From Platerodrilus igneus (taxonomy: Eukaryota; Arthropoda; Insecta; Coleoptera; Lycidae), in contig JARFIW010000108.1 of the NCBI GenBank assembly GCA_036346225.1, positions 2,108,001 to 2,172,000 on the forward strand: a stretch of 64,000 nucleotides of DNA, written 5' to 3'. The number at the start of each line of letters is the position of its first letter. The first letter of the stretch is position 1. The translations under genes were made by a program, and so were the position numbers. Under the pieces are notes generated by a model. It was not told the DNA's origin. It worked only from the letters and a program-made list of their open reading frames with translations, and made no database searches. Below, piece after piece: positions 53,943-64,000 of the stretch.

Positions 53943-54678
53943 TCTTACATTTAGATGTTTTTCTACATAACCGTCAACGCGGTATAAGTGACGCAACGGC
54001 TGTTGCTAGCTCTAATCTTTATACAGATTTTAGCGCGCCCATCTGTCAATGACGTCACACAATATGCAAATTAAAACGCGCAATTGACGGAATATATAAA
54101 TGTTAGAAATGAAGTATAAACAATAAGGTACTCACATAAATAGGTACAGCTTCCTACAGAATAAGTTAAATGGCGTCTGCAACGTCCATCAAGGCTGCTG
54201 GGGCCTCATACAAGATAATCTACGGATGGTGCGCCTAGCGTCTTCGGGATGGCTCCGACTAGCTACTTCGGTCGTGGGCTGCTCCCAGGACTCGTTCTTT
54301 CTAGGGTCGTGGACTGCTCCCAGGTTGCTATCAAATTATCTTCTTTCTATCTATATGTAGGGAACGGCAGGAACAGGTTTATAGGGTCGACAAGCAAAGA
54401 TAAACAAAGGAAATCTACATAATAAGAAGATAAAGATACGGTACGATACGATATCAGGCACGACCACTACACTCGAAGTTCAAAAGCAAAAAGCCACGTT
54501 TCAGCGTCTCTCGGAAACTTCCCACTTTTTGTTCTTCCGCCACTCGCGTCAGCGCGATCTGGCGCAAACGCACTTTGACGTGACGGAAATATGCGCCAAG
54601 CCTTTCAAATTTATGGCGCAAACTCCCGCACATCAAAACTAAACTAAAAATGTTTAGTGCCAAATTTGGCACGTAACA
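53943..54678 (-). mobile_element. Solo LTR of the retrotransposon 1 family, empty site present
   Basis: 736 bp, TCTTACATTT at left and GGCACGTAACA at right, duplication ATTG at 53939-53942 and 54679-54682. The paralogous copy II (58911-58925) reads GATGAATTGTTGG without the LTR, which proves the boundaries. TGACGTCA at 54050-54057. Confidence 0.96.
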
Positions 54679-54682
54679 ATTG

Positions 54683-56020
54683 TTGGTTCTGCACTGTGTT
54701 TAGGACGGAAACCATGTTGGTTGATAGATATCAGGAAGCTTGTTTCAATGTGTTATTGGATTTTTTTATAGGATTAGTTTTTTCAAAAGTTTACCAATGG
54801 TAGAGAGTGGAGAAATTGGTCTATAGGAAGTGGGGTCTTCAGAAGATTTAGATGGTTTCAAAATTAAGATTACATTTGCTCGTTTTAGGAAGTTAGGAAA
54901 AGAGTGTTTCGCTGAATAGGTACGGAATAAAATGTAAACAAGTTGTCGGATTACGGGCCAGACTTTTGGATGATTGTATTGGAGATGTGGTCTAAACAAG
55001 AGGTTTTGCGTTGATTTAATTTGGAAACGGATGAATCTAGGTCTATTTCAAAGGAGTTGTGATGGGGTGTGTTGGGAGGGGTTGCACTATTGTCAATTAC
55101 TTGTTGTTGGAGGTAGGTCTGAACATGTAAGGGAGTGGAAGAGATAACTGTATTTAGGAGTAGGAATATGGTGTCTTGTATCGTAGGGGTCTGTAGTGAG
55201 GTAGAGGCTGTTAAGATGTAATTTGGAAGAAATTTTACTAACCTGCAATAAGTTGTCCACCGATCTGCGCTGGGATGGTCGTTGATCTTCGGGAAGTGGT
55301 TCTTTTTAACTTCGTAAATTTCCTTTTTGCACTGCGATCTTTGATGCCTGCAGTCTAAAACCATAGTTCTTCTGACACGTTGCATTCTATGACGCAAGTT
55401 TTTTAGCCGTTTTCTACATTCTGTTGGTAAAGCATTATACCAGGGAGTAGTCCAAGTAACGTATTGTTTTGTTGGGATTGTGTTGGATGTCTCTTTATAA
55501 ATGGAGTTTGTTAAAGGGTTAGGATCTGAATTATTTGCTGGGATAGTCGAAGTTTGGATACATGTTCTTGCAGGAATTTTAGGAATAGTGGCCGGTATGC
55601 CTTAGTAGTATTGTAAGTTGGGGTTTTATGGATTTGCTTGGGTGGTAAATTTGATACAATTTTAAAGATAATGTGGCTGTGGCCGTTGGATGGGATAAAT
55701 TAAGTGGCATTCCAGGTTTTGGCTGTGGCGATGGCGAGGGTTACGTTAATGTTAGGGGTTTTTGAGCGGATTCCCAGGTTGGATTGTGGATCAGTATCTT
55801 TAGGATGTGGAGATGGTGTTGTTGGATAAAGTCCTCTAAATACATGCCTCGTTAATCAGTTGCGTCGTTAAACCATAAGGTTGATTTGGCATTCACACCT
55901 GAGCAAATAACAGTTGGTGTATGCCCTATTGCTTGCAACGTATCCTCAAGTCGTTGTAAGTAGTTCTGTATGTCCTTGTTATATTGGAAGTATGGATACA
56001 ATGTATAGTGTCCTTGATGA
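54683..56020 (-). pseudogene. Second LINE family, copy F: endonuclease end, linker, RT start
   Basis: Minus strand. 56000-55852: LYPYFQYNKDIQNYLQRLED, then VICSGVNAKSTLWFND, the endonuclease block with N-A-K-S-.-L-W. 55397-54951: linker RRTMVLDCRHQRSQCKKEIY ... CLDHISNTIIQK. 54999-54766: WPVIRQLVYILFRTYSAKHS, FPNFLKRANVILILKPSKSS, SYRPISPLSTIGKLLKKLIL (RT blocks 1-2), followed out of frame by NQHGFRPKHSAEP (GFR block). The copy lacks the RT core. It has several frameshifts and, relative to copy G, a 36-bp deletion in the linker. The 5' end joins a mariner fragment. Confidence 0.85.
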
Positions 56021-56680
56021 CTAGTAATGTTCAATTGTATATGGTACACGATTCCTTTATGGTCCCACCAAACACAGAGCATTGTCTTCTTTTCAAAGCA
56101 ACTTGACCGTATCGTCAATGTTGATACTTCGCCAGGTAAAAGTCGAGATTTTTGCATTTGGGATTCTCAAAATATATTCAACTCTCATCGCCAGTAACAA
56201 TTCGATGAAATGAACTCTCTGTTTCATGCCGCAAAAGCATAGTTTTGGAAAAGGTTTTGATGTTCCATCTGACGCTCAGTTAACTCATCCGGCATCTATC
56301 CGCCTTCGTTTTGAATTTTCGCATGGCATGTAAACCTTTGGAAATACCAAAACGTGTCCCGTGTCATGTTTAGTGCCTCCACAAGTTAATCTTGCGTCTG
56401 CGTATCATCTTCATCCAATAACGCTTGCAGATCGGTGTCCTCAAATGTTTTTGGTCTTCCGAAGCGTTCCTTGTTTCAGTGTCGAAATTGCCACGTCTGA
56501 AGCGATTAAACCAACCTTTGCAGGTAGTTATTGATAGCGTAGCCTCCTCAAGAAAACGACATGCTTCATCTGCATTTTTTGCAGCAGAAAAGCAAAACTT
56601 CCCGTAAATGCTGTTTAATTGGCACAAAACTCGACAACTTCGTTGTTAGAAAAATACATTTTCGTTGCGATACGTGTTCG
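56010..56680 (-). pseudogene. mariner transposase, N-terminal half
   Basis: Minus strand. 56627-56370: GKFCFSAAKNADEACRFLEE, TTCKGWFNRFRRGNFDTETR, the mariner helix-turn-helix region (C..WF..F..GDF...D). After frame breaks: IPDELTERQMEHQ (LTE.Q), then 56157-56010: KKTMLCVWWDHKGIVYHIQL, matching the mariner block K.MLC.WWD..G..Y. The first catalytic Asp region is decayed, and the sequence stops where LINE copy F begins. It is a different subfamily from remnants A and B as far as the missing overlap allows. Confidence 0.85.
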
Positions 56681-56809
56681 TATTACGACCGACTATTGTT
56701 AACAAATCTCTAAACTATTAAAAAAACACAACTGTATGGGTCGCTAGCGCCATCCATGTGTGAAATCTGGAAGCCTAATTACGCACGTCTAATCTTTATT
56801 CATTTATAT

Positions 56810-57245
56810 AATTAAGGTAGTGCCCATTATTGAATTTTTGTATTACAGCAATTGCCGCACGGGTAATATTACTACGTATTGTTCCCTTAACTATGTATGC
56901 CTAGATCGTATATGTTTTTGCGTCTCTTCATCAGATTGAAGTGGAGTTTGTTGATAACTTACAACATTAAAGCAGGGACGGCGAGGATTACACAGGAAAC
57001 TTCACTGCATTAAAACGCACTATTTGTCACTCGTAATTTCGGTACGGTAGTCCAATGTATTCTGTCATCATGACGGTTGGCTTGTTCACTTATCTCAGTC
57101 GCAACCCTTCCTTGTTATGCATTCTGATTGGTCGAAGACAATAACGTACATTTTCAAAACGTGAAAACATGTTATTTAACATTCTATTTCTAGGCAGTGA
57201 TGGGAACTCAAAACCGTATTTAAATAATGCATCATAACCTACTTA
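56810..57245. repeat. Dispersed repeat, copy 2 (other copy 29290-29800)
   Basis: See the copy at 29290 for the shared landmarks. Here it follows about 130 bases after the mariner fragment. In the other place it also follows a piece of mariner flank, so the two may have been moved together. Confidence 0.7.
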
Positions 57246-57599
57246 TTTTTACAACAAAGAGTCCCCTAAGATGTATAATAAAATAGAAGAGATTTGGAGC
57301 TTTTTAAAGACATATCTTTGGTATCCATTAATACGATATTGTTGCCTAAAAGGACATCTACATTTTAAAAGAAAACCAAAAATCCATATTTTAAGCACCT
57401 TACTAGCCTTCTGAACTTCAACTCCTTACCTCCGCCTCAACTTAGAAACCTGTTTAAAAATTATAACCCACTTAGCCAAAATCGGCTTCAAAACCACTAC
57501 AATTATGAATAGTATACATCAATTGCTACCTAAATTGGTATAACTTACAAACACTACATGCCGACTCATCCTAAACCAAATTATTATTTCCATTGTCCG
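57246..57599. other. No gene recognised
   Basis: A/C-rich plus-strand sequence with a broken coding look (IITHLAKIGFKTTTIMNSIH), in style like a LINE ORF1 remnant, but not identified. Confidence 0.35.
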
Positions 57600-58920
57600 C
57601 TATTCTGGTATGTTTATGTGATTTGTAACGCGAGTGAGTTACCTTAAGGTAACAATAGACAGTAGAGAAGAATATATTAAGGTTAGTTAGTTAAACGAGC
57701 CCGAAAAACGAGCACGAAATCAATCCGAAATATTTATAGATGCTTTGGTAGTGTACTATAATGAAGTAGCTGTTTCAATATAATTCTAGATAGGATCCAG
57801 AAATATACATAAAAGCACGCAATATATAAAATACAAAAGTTAGCAATGTTCAGGAATATTCGATTTAAAAAAATACAGATAGGTGTCGGTAAATCACCGC
57901 ACATAGAAAAATTTATTTATACACATTCACACTAGTTCAAAAATATTATTGAATCACTGAATTAGATCCAGTCACCCTACAACCACAATACTCATAGAAC
58001 CAGCCATAAAAATAATTGCATTACATGTGAACAGTGGGAGGAATTAAAAGCTCACACGGATTTAAAAAAACAGCCATCCTGATAAATGACCCTCAATATT
58101 CATATACTCATACATTTACAGCCACAGAAATGTATTGCGAACGTAAACAAACGACGCCGTTTTCAAACGCGTGAAAATGAATGACCGGATACACGAAGAT
58201 AACGACATTGACTTTGACTTTAAGACAACCGTTAGACGCACTACTCTGTGAGAACGGAAAATATCGTACAATGACCCTGGCACGAAAACATATAAAACCG
58301 TTTGGATATTAGAAGAAAGGAATCAATCTTGATCAAACTATTGGGCACCAGACAGCAACCTCGCAAAACTCGAACACGCTGCAAGATGATTGTTGAAAGA
58401 CATGCACATTAAATACGGTACGGTCTCATAAATTAAAGCTATTCGGAATTAGACAGGCCTTTGGACACGATAAAACGAGTATATTGCATACCGCTATGGT
58501 GAGAAAATAACTAGTGTTTTGGAAGCCTTTGATTTTAGATTCAAGGAGTCCTGATCGTTGACGTGAATGGGGCTTTGAAAAACTCAACAAAACAAAAACC
58601 TGTGAGTGAATTGAAAAAAACCCGTCATATGCTGTATATTGTGAAGAGCAACAACAAATACACTTCAAGCTTTTAGCTATGTTGTCGATCCATCTGTTTA
58701 GATGTAAACCGTTTTGTTAAAGCAACACGTTGCTGATAATGGCTGTTGGCATTTTTCTTTAGAGTAGTTATGCAAATAAGTCGGTGCCTCTATTCTCTAA
58801 GCTCTCCACATGGGTATTTCAAGTGTGTTTGTTGAGATAGTATTCGCTGATGTAATATTGTATTTTCTTAAGACGTATATATGATAGGATGCTTGGACTT
58901 GGTGATGAGTAGATGAATTG
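57600..58920. repeat. Segmental repeat, copy II, uninterrupted
   Basis: Contains in one piece what copy I has at 51120-52135 and 53677-53942. It therefore serves as the empty site for both the 1.53-kb insertion and the solo LTR. Confidence 0.82.
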
Positions 58921-59830
58921 TTGGTTCTGCACTGTGTTTAGGACGGAGGCCATGTTGGTTGATAGATATCAGGAAGCTTGTTTCAATGTGTTATTGGATT
59001 TTTGTAGGAGTAGTTTTTTCAGGAATTTACCTATGGTAGGCAGTAGAGCAATTGGTCTATAGGAAGTGGAATCTTCAGAAGATTTAGATGGTTTCAAAAT
59101 TAAGGCTATATTTGCCCGTTTTAAGATGTTAAGAAATAAGCCTATCTGCTAAACAGGTACGGAACAAGATGTAAACAGGTTATCGGATTACGGGCCATAC
59201 TTTTTGGATGATTGTATCGGAGATATGGTCTAAACAAGAGGATTTGTGTTGATCTAATTTGGAAACAGTTGAATCTAGGTCTATTTCAAGGGAGTTGTGA
59301 TGGGGTGTGTTGGGAGGGATTGCACTATTGTCAACTACTTGTTGTTGGAAGTAGGTCTGAACATCTATGGAAATGGAGGGGATAACTGTATTTAGGAGAA
59401 GGGATATGGTGTCTTGTATCGCAAGAGTCTGTAATGAGGTAAAGACTGTTAAGATGTAATTTGGAGAGGATTTTACTAACCTGCGGTAAGTTGTCCACCG
59501 ATCTGCACTGAGGTGGTCGTTGATCTTCGGGAAGTGGTTCTTTTTAGCTTCGTAAATTTCCTTTTTGCACTGCGATCTTTGATGCCTGTAATCTAAAACC
59601 ATAGCGTTTAAGAAATGTTCATTAGCCCTTATTGCTCTTCTGACACGTTGCATTCTATGACGCAAGTTTTTTAGACGTTTTCTACATTCCGTTGGTAAAG
59701 CATTATACCAGGGAGTAGTCCAAGTAACGTATTGTTTAGTCGAAATGGTGTTAGATGTCACTTTTGAATGGAGTTTGCTAAGGGGTTAGGATCTGAATTG
59801 TCTGCTTGGGATAGTTGAAGTTTGTATACA
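58921..59830 (-). pseudogene. Second LINE family, copy G
   Basis: Minus strand. The frame 59761-59180 (193 codons) covers the linker: VTWTTPWYNALPTECRKRLK, RRAIRANEHFLNAMVLDYRH, TFFQQQ-type segment, CLDHISDTIIQKVWPVIR. RT block 1-2 sequence follows with frameshifts to 58921 (GFR block). It is the better-preserved copy of the linker. The two copies F and G both end at the same place in the segmental repeat, so they are parts of the same duplicated segment. Confidence 0.82.
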
Positions 59831-62460
59831 TGCTTTCTTTTCAGGGCCTGCATTGTTGTCAGCAAATTGTGGTCAGATTTTGCATCTGCTCCCGGATATA
59901 CCTAACGGTTGAGAACCTCTTTCTGACCGTTATGTAATCTTTCTGGTAGCTACCAGTGTGTCCTGGCTGTACCTATTTATATAACTTTGTACTGTATCCG
60001 ACCTGAAGGCTGACCCAAACGCCCTCTATAAACGGCACATCGGGCTCCATAATCTAACATCTAGTGACAGTGGCTCGACGGCTCCTACTTTGTATAGTTA
60101 TAAAGTAACCAATTTTCACACTGGGAAGATGGCGTTTAGGCGAGAAGGTTTGAAATAAAACTACAGCATTTACCTAACTTTACTTTAATCAAAAAAATAA
60201 CCAAGAAATAGGTCATTCGCACGAAAGCATAGAAAATTGACATTCAAGGCAAACAATGCCGTACTCAAACTGTGAGATTGGGGAAAGAGCACGGCAGAGA
60301 AAACCCCAAACTGCCCTCACACTTCCAACTGCATTTAGCACATCTCGACAAGGACGGGTAACGTACAAGTACCCAGATCACCGACACTGAAATTGACGAG
60401 GTGTCAACTGTTGCCCAGGCATACCGCACATGACAACTGAAGAAACGTTAGTATAGACCAGCTAATCTTTTCTGGTAGGTACTGAGGTCGGCTAGGCCAA
60501 TATTACTCAGCTAAAGTTGAAAAGGGGGACACCAGGAAGATGACCTGCACCTTGACCACTAATGTTCCTCCCCGCACGGACATAAAATGTTAGTAATATT
60601 CAACAAGGCTCAATCACACGCGCCCACATACATACATTAACAGTTTCCAGCCCGTTTTACAACATATTTCACTACCTATTATTTGCCAAAGGGGGCACTA
60701 CAAGTACATTGACAAGACAACATGAATCGCTGAAATGAACTTATGGTATGATTGCGCATAGTTAAAAAGGCGCTGGTTATTAGTCATTAATAGTCATAAC
60801 TGCAAACGCGAAGGTACGAGATGGTCGATCATACCTGAGGTTCAATTTAATTACATCACAACAATTACCACAAACGTTAAGTACTAGTTAATTATATAAG
60901 AACATCGGCTAGATAATAGGATATACAAAAACAACAGACATTAATTTAGTTTAAACCAAGATGTGAGCAGCGTAGTTGAATATGTGGTTAATATGCTGAA
61001 ACAAAACAATTACACATAATAAAATGTCAAATGCATCACAAATATCAAACATTATAAAACATGTAGGCGGCAAATACATACCAAAATTTTACATCATAAA
61101 TACAAGCCCAGATTCAAGCGCTAAATCTTTATATAAATGCATGTTAGTTAAATATATTAAATCTAGTAAGTAAATGTTAAAAATCATTCATTATGATTGC
61201 ATCGGTTAAAACGTATCTTTTAAAAATTAAACACATCGTGGCATTACAAATTTCAAACAAAAAATATACACAACAGCGTTGTGGTTAATTCAATTACTAT
61301 CTTAAAACCTAAACAGATATATCATAGAAATATAATATTGTTCATATCCATGCTTGCCCAATAATTTGATTTAATATGATGTCGTAAAATTACAGTAATG
61401 GTACCTGTGCTATTGATTCTGCAATAAGTGCAACGCAATTGTAGTTCCAACTCTGCATTAAATACAAAATCAACATTATTTCAAATAAATAAATATTAGT
61501 TTTACTCTGATTTAGATATTAAATAAACAATTTCAATAAATAAATATTAGTTTTCGGTTGTTAAAGCAAGCAGCACACCTTTAGACGTAAAAAAGTACGT
61601 AAAAAAAGGAAAACTCATTGAACGTTCAAGAGTCCTTCCAATAGTACACAGTATCATTTTTGCTGGCTTTAAATTGACTAAAGGGAGTTATAATTCTAGG
61701 GATTAACATATTGATATTATTATTACTTTGATTCAGGGGTTTATTTTGTCGAATAGTTAAACATATTATCAAGCTGTGAAGTGTATATCATTTTTTTATT
61801 GATTGTCATTATACCAATCTTGATCAATTTCGTTTTTCTCATTCAAGTAGGAAAGTGTTAGATAAGGGGGGGGGGGGGTTCTTTGTTATCGTAACATTAT
61901 ACACTCTGTGTGAGTTACACTGAGCTAGTAATAAATATTAGTTTTACTCTGATTTAGATATCAAATAAACAATTTAAATAAATAAATATTAGTTTTCGGT
62001 AGTTTAACCAAACAACAAACTTTTAGACATGAAACATATTCAATAAAAGAGTAAATTCACCTGGAATTACATATATTAAACAATTTACATCAAATTTTAA
62101 GTCAAAAGCAACAGGTAACCCATAAATATATCTTTCAATGATTAAATAACTAACAAAGCTGGAATTACAAGATGTAATTAGATACCTTAAATAGCAACTA
62201 ATTATCAACATAAAACATTACCTTTAATAAAAAAAAACCGCCAAGTGAAATCTTTCAACGTGCCATCTTGAAATCTAAAAACAAAGTCGTTCAACCCTGT
62301 CGACTAGATCGATCATTTCTACACATACGCCCCTAATCTAAATTCTGACGTCACGAAATGGTTCTGGAACCTGCAAGTAGTTCTTGAGCTTTTTTAACAA
62401 ATAATTTCAAATATCGAAATGTACACTATAATATTTGCAATAATTACCAACCAATGAGAA
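59831..62460. other. AT-rich, no gene recognised
   Basis: 59840-60560 is of mixed composition without a recognised domain; the rest is AT-rich. 61485-61590 and 61929-62030 are two copies of a 100-bp block (AAATATTAGTTTTACTCTGA ... ATTAGTTTTCGG). A G-run lies at 61867-61878. Confidence 0.45.
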
Positions 62461-62469
62461 ATTGACTTA

Positions 62470-62960
62470 GAAACATTACGGATCTCTACAAGTTTTATCG
62501 TGCTTTTAAACCAGTTGTTGGTTAAGGGCAAAATTCTATCAGCCGGCTTCCCGTTCGTTTCTTGTACCCAGGCAATGTTCTTCTGCTATTTTACTTTTTC
62601 TTTCTATTCCTACGCTTACATTTCAGTTTCCCATTATAATCAAATTCTTAACTCCCTTAATGTACTGCATGATATTTTCTATCCTTTTTTGTACCAGTTA
62701 AATCTTTTTATCGTTTTAGTTGCTGGTAGGTAAATAGACATGTACTTACTATTGTGGTGGGTTGAAGCTTTGTTTCTATTTTTGCTGCTAAAATTCTTTC
62801 GTTGTGTCGTTCGTAATAGCTTACCATTTGGCCTGTTTTTTTGTACATTAGTAAACCTATTCCTGAAAGTCAACTGTTGAATTTCGTGTCAATGATTCTG
62901 TCATCTTTTGACCAGATGTCTTCTCCTCCTTCCATCGTACTTCACTAATCTAACTTCAGC
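62470..62960 (-). pseudogene. RTE-like LINE endonuclease fragment
   Basis: Minus strand, three frames. ISEVRWKEGEDIWSKDDRII, then SGIGLLMYKKTGQMVSYYER, RILAAKIETKLQPTTI, VHVYLPATKT, GVKNLIIMGNWNVSVG, then EEHCLGTRNERESRLIEFCP. The order matches the AP-endonuclease of RTE-type elements (also annotated in animals as craniofacial development protein 2-like): SE.RW, G.G, ER...A.., V..Y.PT, IIMGD.NA.VG, LG.RNERG.RL..FC. D of the MGD motif is replaced by N. Stops and frameshifts are present. Confidence 0.75.
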
Positions 62961-62999
62961 CTATCCATTTCCCTTTACAAGTTTTCTTTTTTTTGATAG

Positions 63000-63573
63000 T
63001 TATCCGAACCAGGTAAAGTGAAAAGCTTTTATAGCCAAAGTATGGGACTCTCCTGGCGGCATACCCACTAAAGTCACTCCTCCTGGCGGATGCGTCTGCC
63101 AAACGGTTCCGCCGCACTGCAGCCTTGATGAAAGGGTATCAACTTCCTTCGGGTCTAACTTTGATCGCCCGAATAGGCGCTGTCTCGTTCTACCCAACGC
63201 CTCTAGATGGTGTCGGTGTGGAAGCCTCTGATCGAGGTCTTTTACTGCCCCCGCTTTCCTTCTGCATCAACACTTTCTCTGTGGACGAGTGTGACTCCGT
63301 CCAAGTCCCAGCTTCGACTTTCTTTGCTTGCCTCAGCTTCCCGCGCTGAGCACCCGAAAGCCTCTTTGCATGCAGCCTAGTGCCTGCAAGTTTCTTTATT
63401 GTTTTCTCCGTGTCTGGTGTATCAGACGCCGGTATTGTAAGCAGGCTTGCATCCCGGGTCTGCTCCACTTCCATGGATATGTTTTGGTTTCCTGAGGGGT
63501 CCCTCATTGCTAGTTCTACCTCTTCAGGTTCTGTTTTATTTATGGTACCAATATTATTCATAATTGTTCCCAT
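63000..63573 (-). pseudogene. ORF1-like basic protein of a non-LTR element (uncertain)
   Basis: Minus-strand frame 63573-63190 (127 codons) begins MGTIMNNIGTINKTEPEEVE and contains the basic block AKRLSGAQRGKLRQAKKVEA and SGGSKRPRSEASTPTPSRGV. This style is known from N-termini of LINE proteins that start SGA.RRK. It continues in another frame (63197-63000) with GRTRQRLFGRSKLDPKEVDT. It lies directly upstream of the RTE endonuclease fragment on the same strand and may be part of the same element. Identity rests on style, not on a defined domain. Confidence 0.4.
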
Positions 63574-64000
63574 AAGTAAGGGAGGTGTAAGTGGTCATTA
63601 TGCCAGGTGACCCCTGTTGGCATGGAAGGCGTGAATAAAACGGGGTGCCGCTCTGATCCCCGAGTTTTGGACTAATTAAGACTGGTCAACAATCCAGCCA
63701 CGCATCCCTTGGGCTCAGTCCTTCGCCATAGGATTTAGGATTTCTAGCGAGGTTGTCTTCTTTTGGTCCGGGCGGTTAAGTCGAGACCCCCACACCCTCT
63801 TTCTCGTGAGACATGACCACGACAGCAGGGAAGGCGCGGTGTGTCGGTGTGTCGGTGTTGCAGAATTGCCTCACCGTCTTCGTTTACCTCAGTGCAGGCC
63901 CATTGGTCACGAATCTACAACTTGGGCTAAGGAGTTTGGTCCGCAGGATCGTTTTCACTTGGCTAGGGGGCGGATTTTATTCCATTCTAGCACAGTCGCT
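63574..64000 (-). other. GC-richer sequence upstream of the ORF1-like frame, probable element 5' region
   Basis: More even composition than the rest of the window, no long open frame, a small GTGTCGGT tandem repeat at 63840-63860. In element orientation it would be the 5' UTR of the minus-strand LINE. The end of the window cuts it. Confidence 0.35.

Overview
This is eukaryotic, animal-type DNA, most likely from an insect or a close arthropod relative. It is AT-rich, has no bacterial-style operons, and is built almost entirely of nested transposable elements: R1-like and RTE-like LINEs, mariner DNA transposons, a tRNA-derived SINE, three LTR retrotransposon families and a foldback element. The only stretch that looks like a host gene is at 380-801. 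It resembles the insect axon-guidance protein Commissureless (membrane segment followed by two LPSY motifs), but it is split over three reading frames.

Layout. 380-801 is the commissureless-like sequence. 802-1560 contains an orphan primer binding site that matches tRNA-Lys3. 1561-14275 holds two R1-clade LINE copies (A, then B) head to tail. Copy A is split by a 6.05-kb LTR element (2361-8414, 4-bp target duplication CGGT). Copy B is split by a triple-palindrome foldback element (10591-11242) and by a SINE (12402-12623). 16300-19620 is a second LINE family on the plus strand, carrying a solo LTR. 20995-29265 is a minus-strand pile-up of mariner remnants and LINE pieces with two solo LTRs and a SINE. 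29860-49790 is one satellite array (monomer about 650 bp) broken by two LTR insertions: a Ty3/Gypsy element (31662-38298), and a tandem LTR-internal-LTR-internal-LTR array of a pol-less family (38667-48738). 49970-51110 is a tandem duplication. 51120-59830 contains two copies of a segmental repeat, LINE fragments, a mariner half, a SINE and a solo LTR with its empty site also present. 62470-63573 holds an RTE-like endonuclease fragment and an ORF1-like piece.

Main discovery candidate. The young Gypsy element at 31662-38298 (minus strand; LTRs differ at one base in 521) carries a third coding module after pol, in the position where env would be. It encodes a TARG1/OARD1-type macrodomain (ADP-ribosyl hydrolase) that keeps both catalytic residues, followed by a CCCH zinc finger. 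The pol and macrodomain frames overlap, and the first strand of the macrodomain lies upstream of its first ATG, so the active element probably makes it as a pol extension or by frameshift. A retroelement that carries its own ADP-ribose eraser could counter ADP-ribosylation-based host defence; that role is inference.

Second candidate. The pol-less family (38667-48738) encodes a Gag with two zinc knuckles and a separate protein built of 13-residue repeats, conserved between the two copies.

Frameshifts are frequent even in the very young Gypsy element, so uncorrected long-read indel errors may explain some of the apparent pseudogenes.
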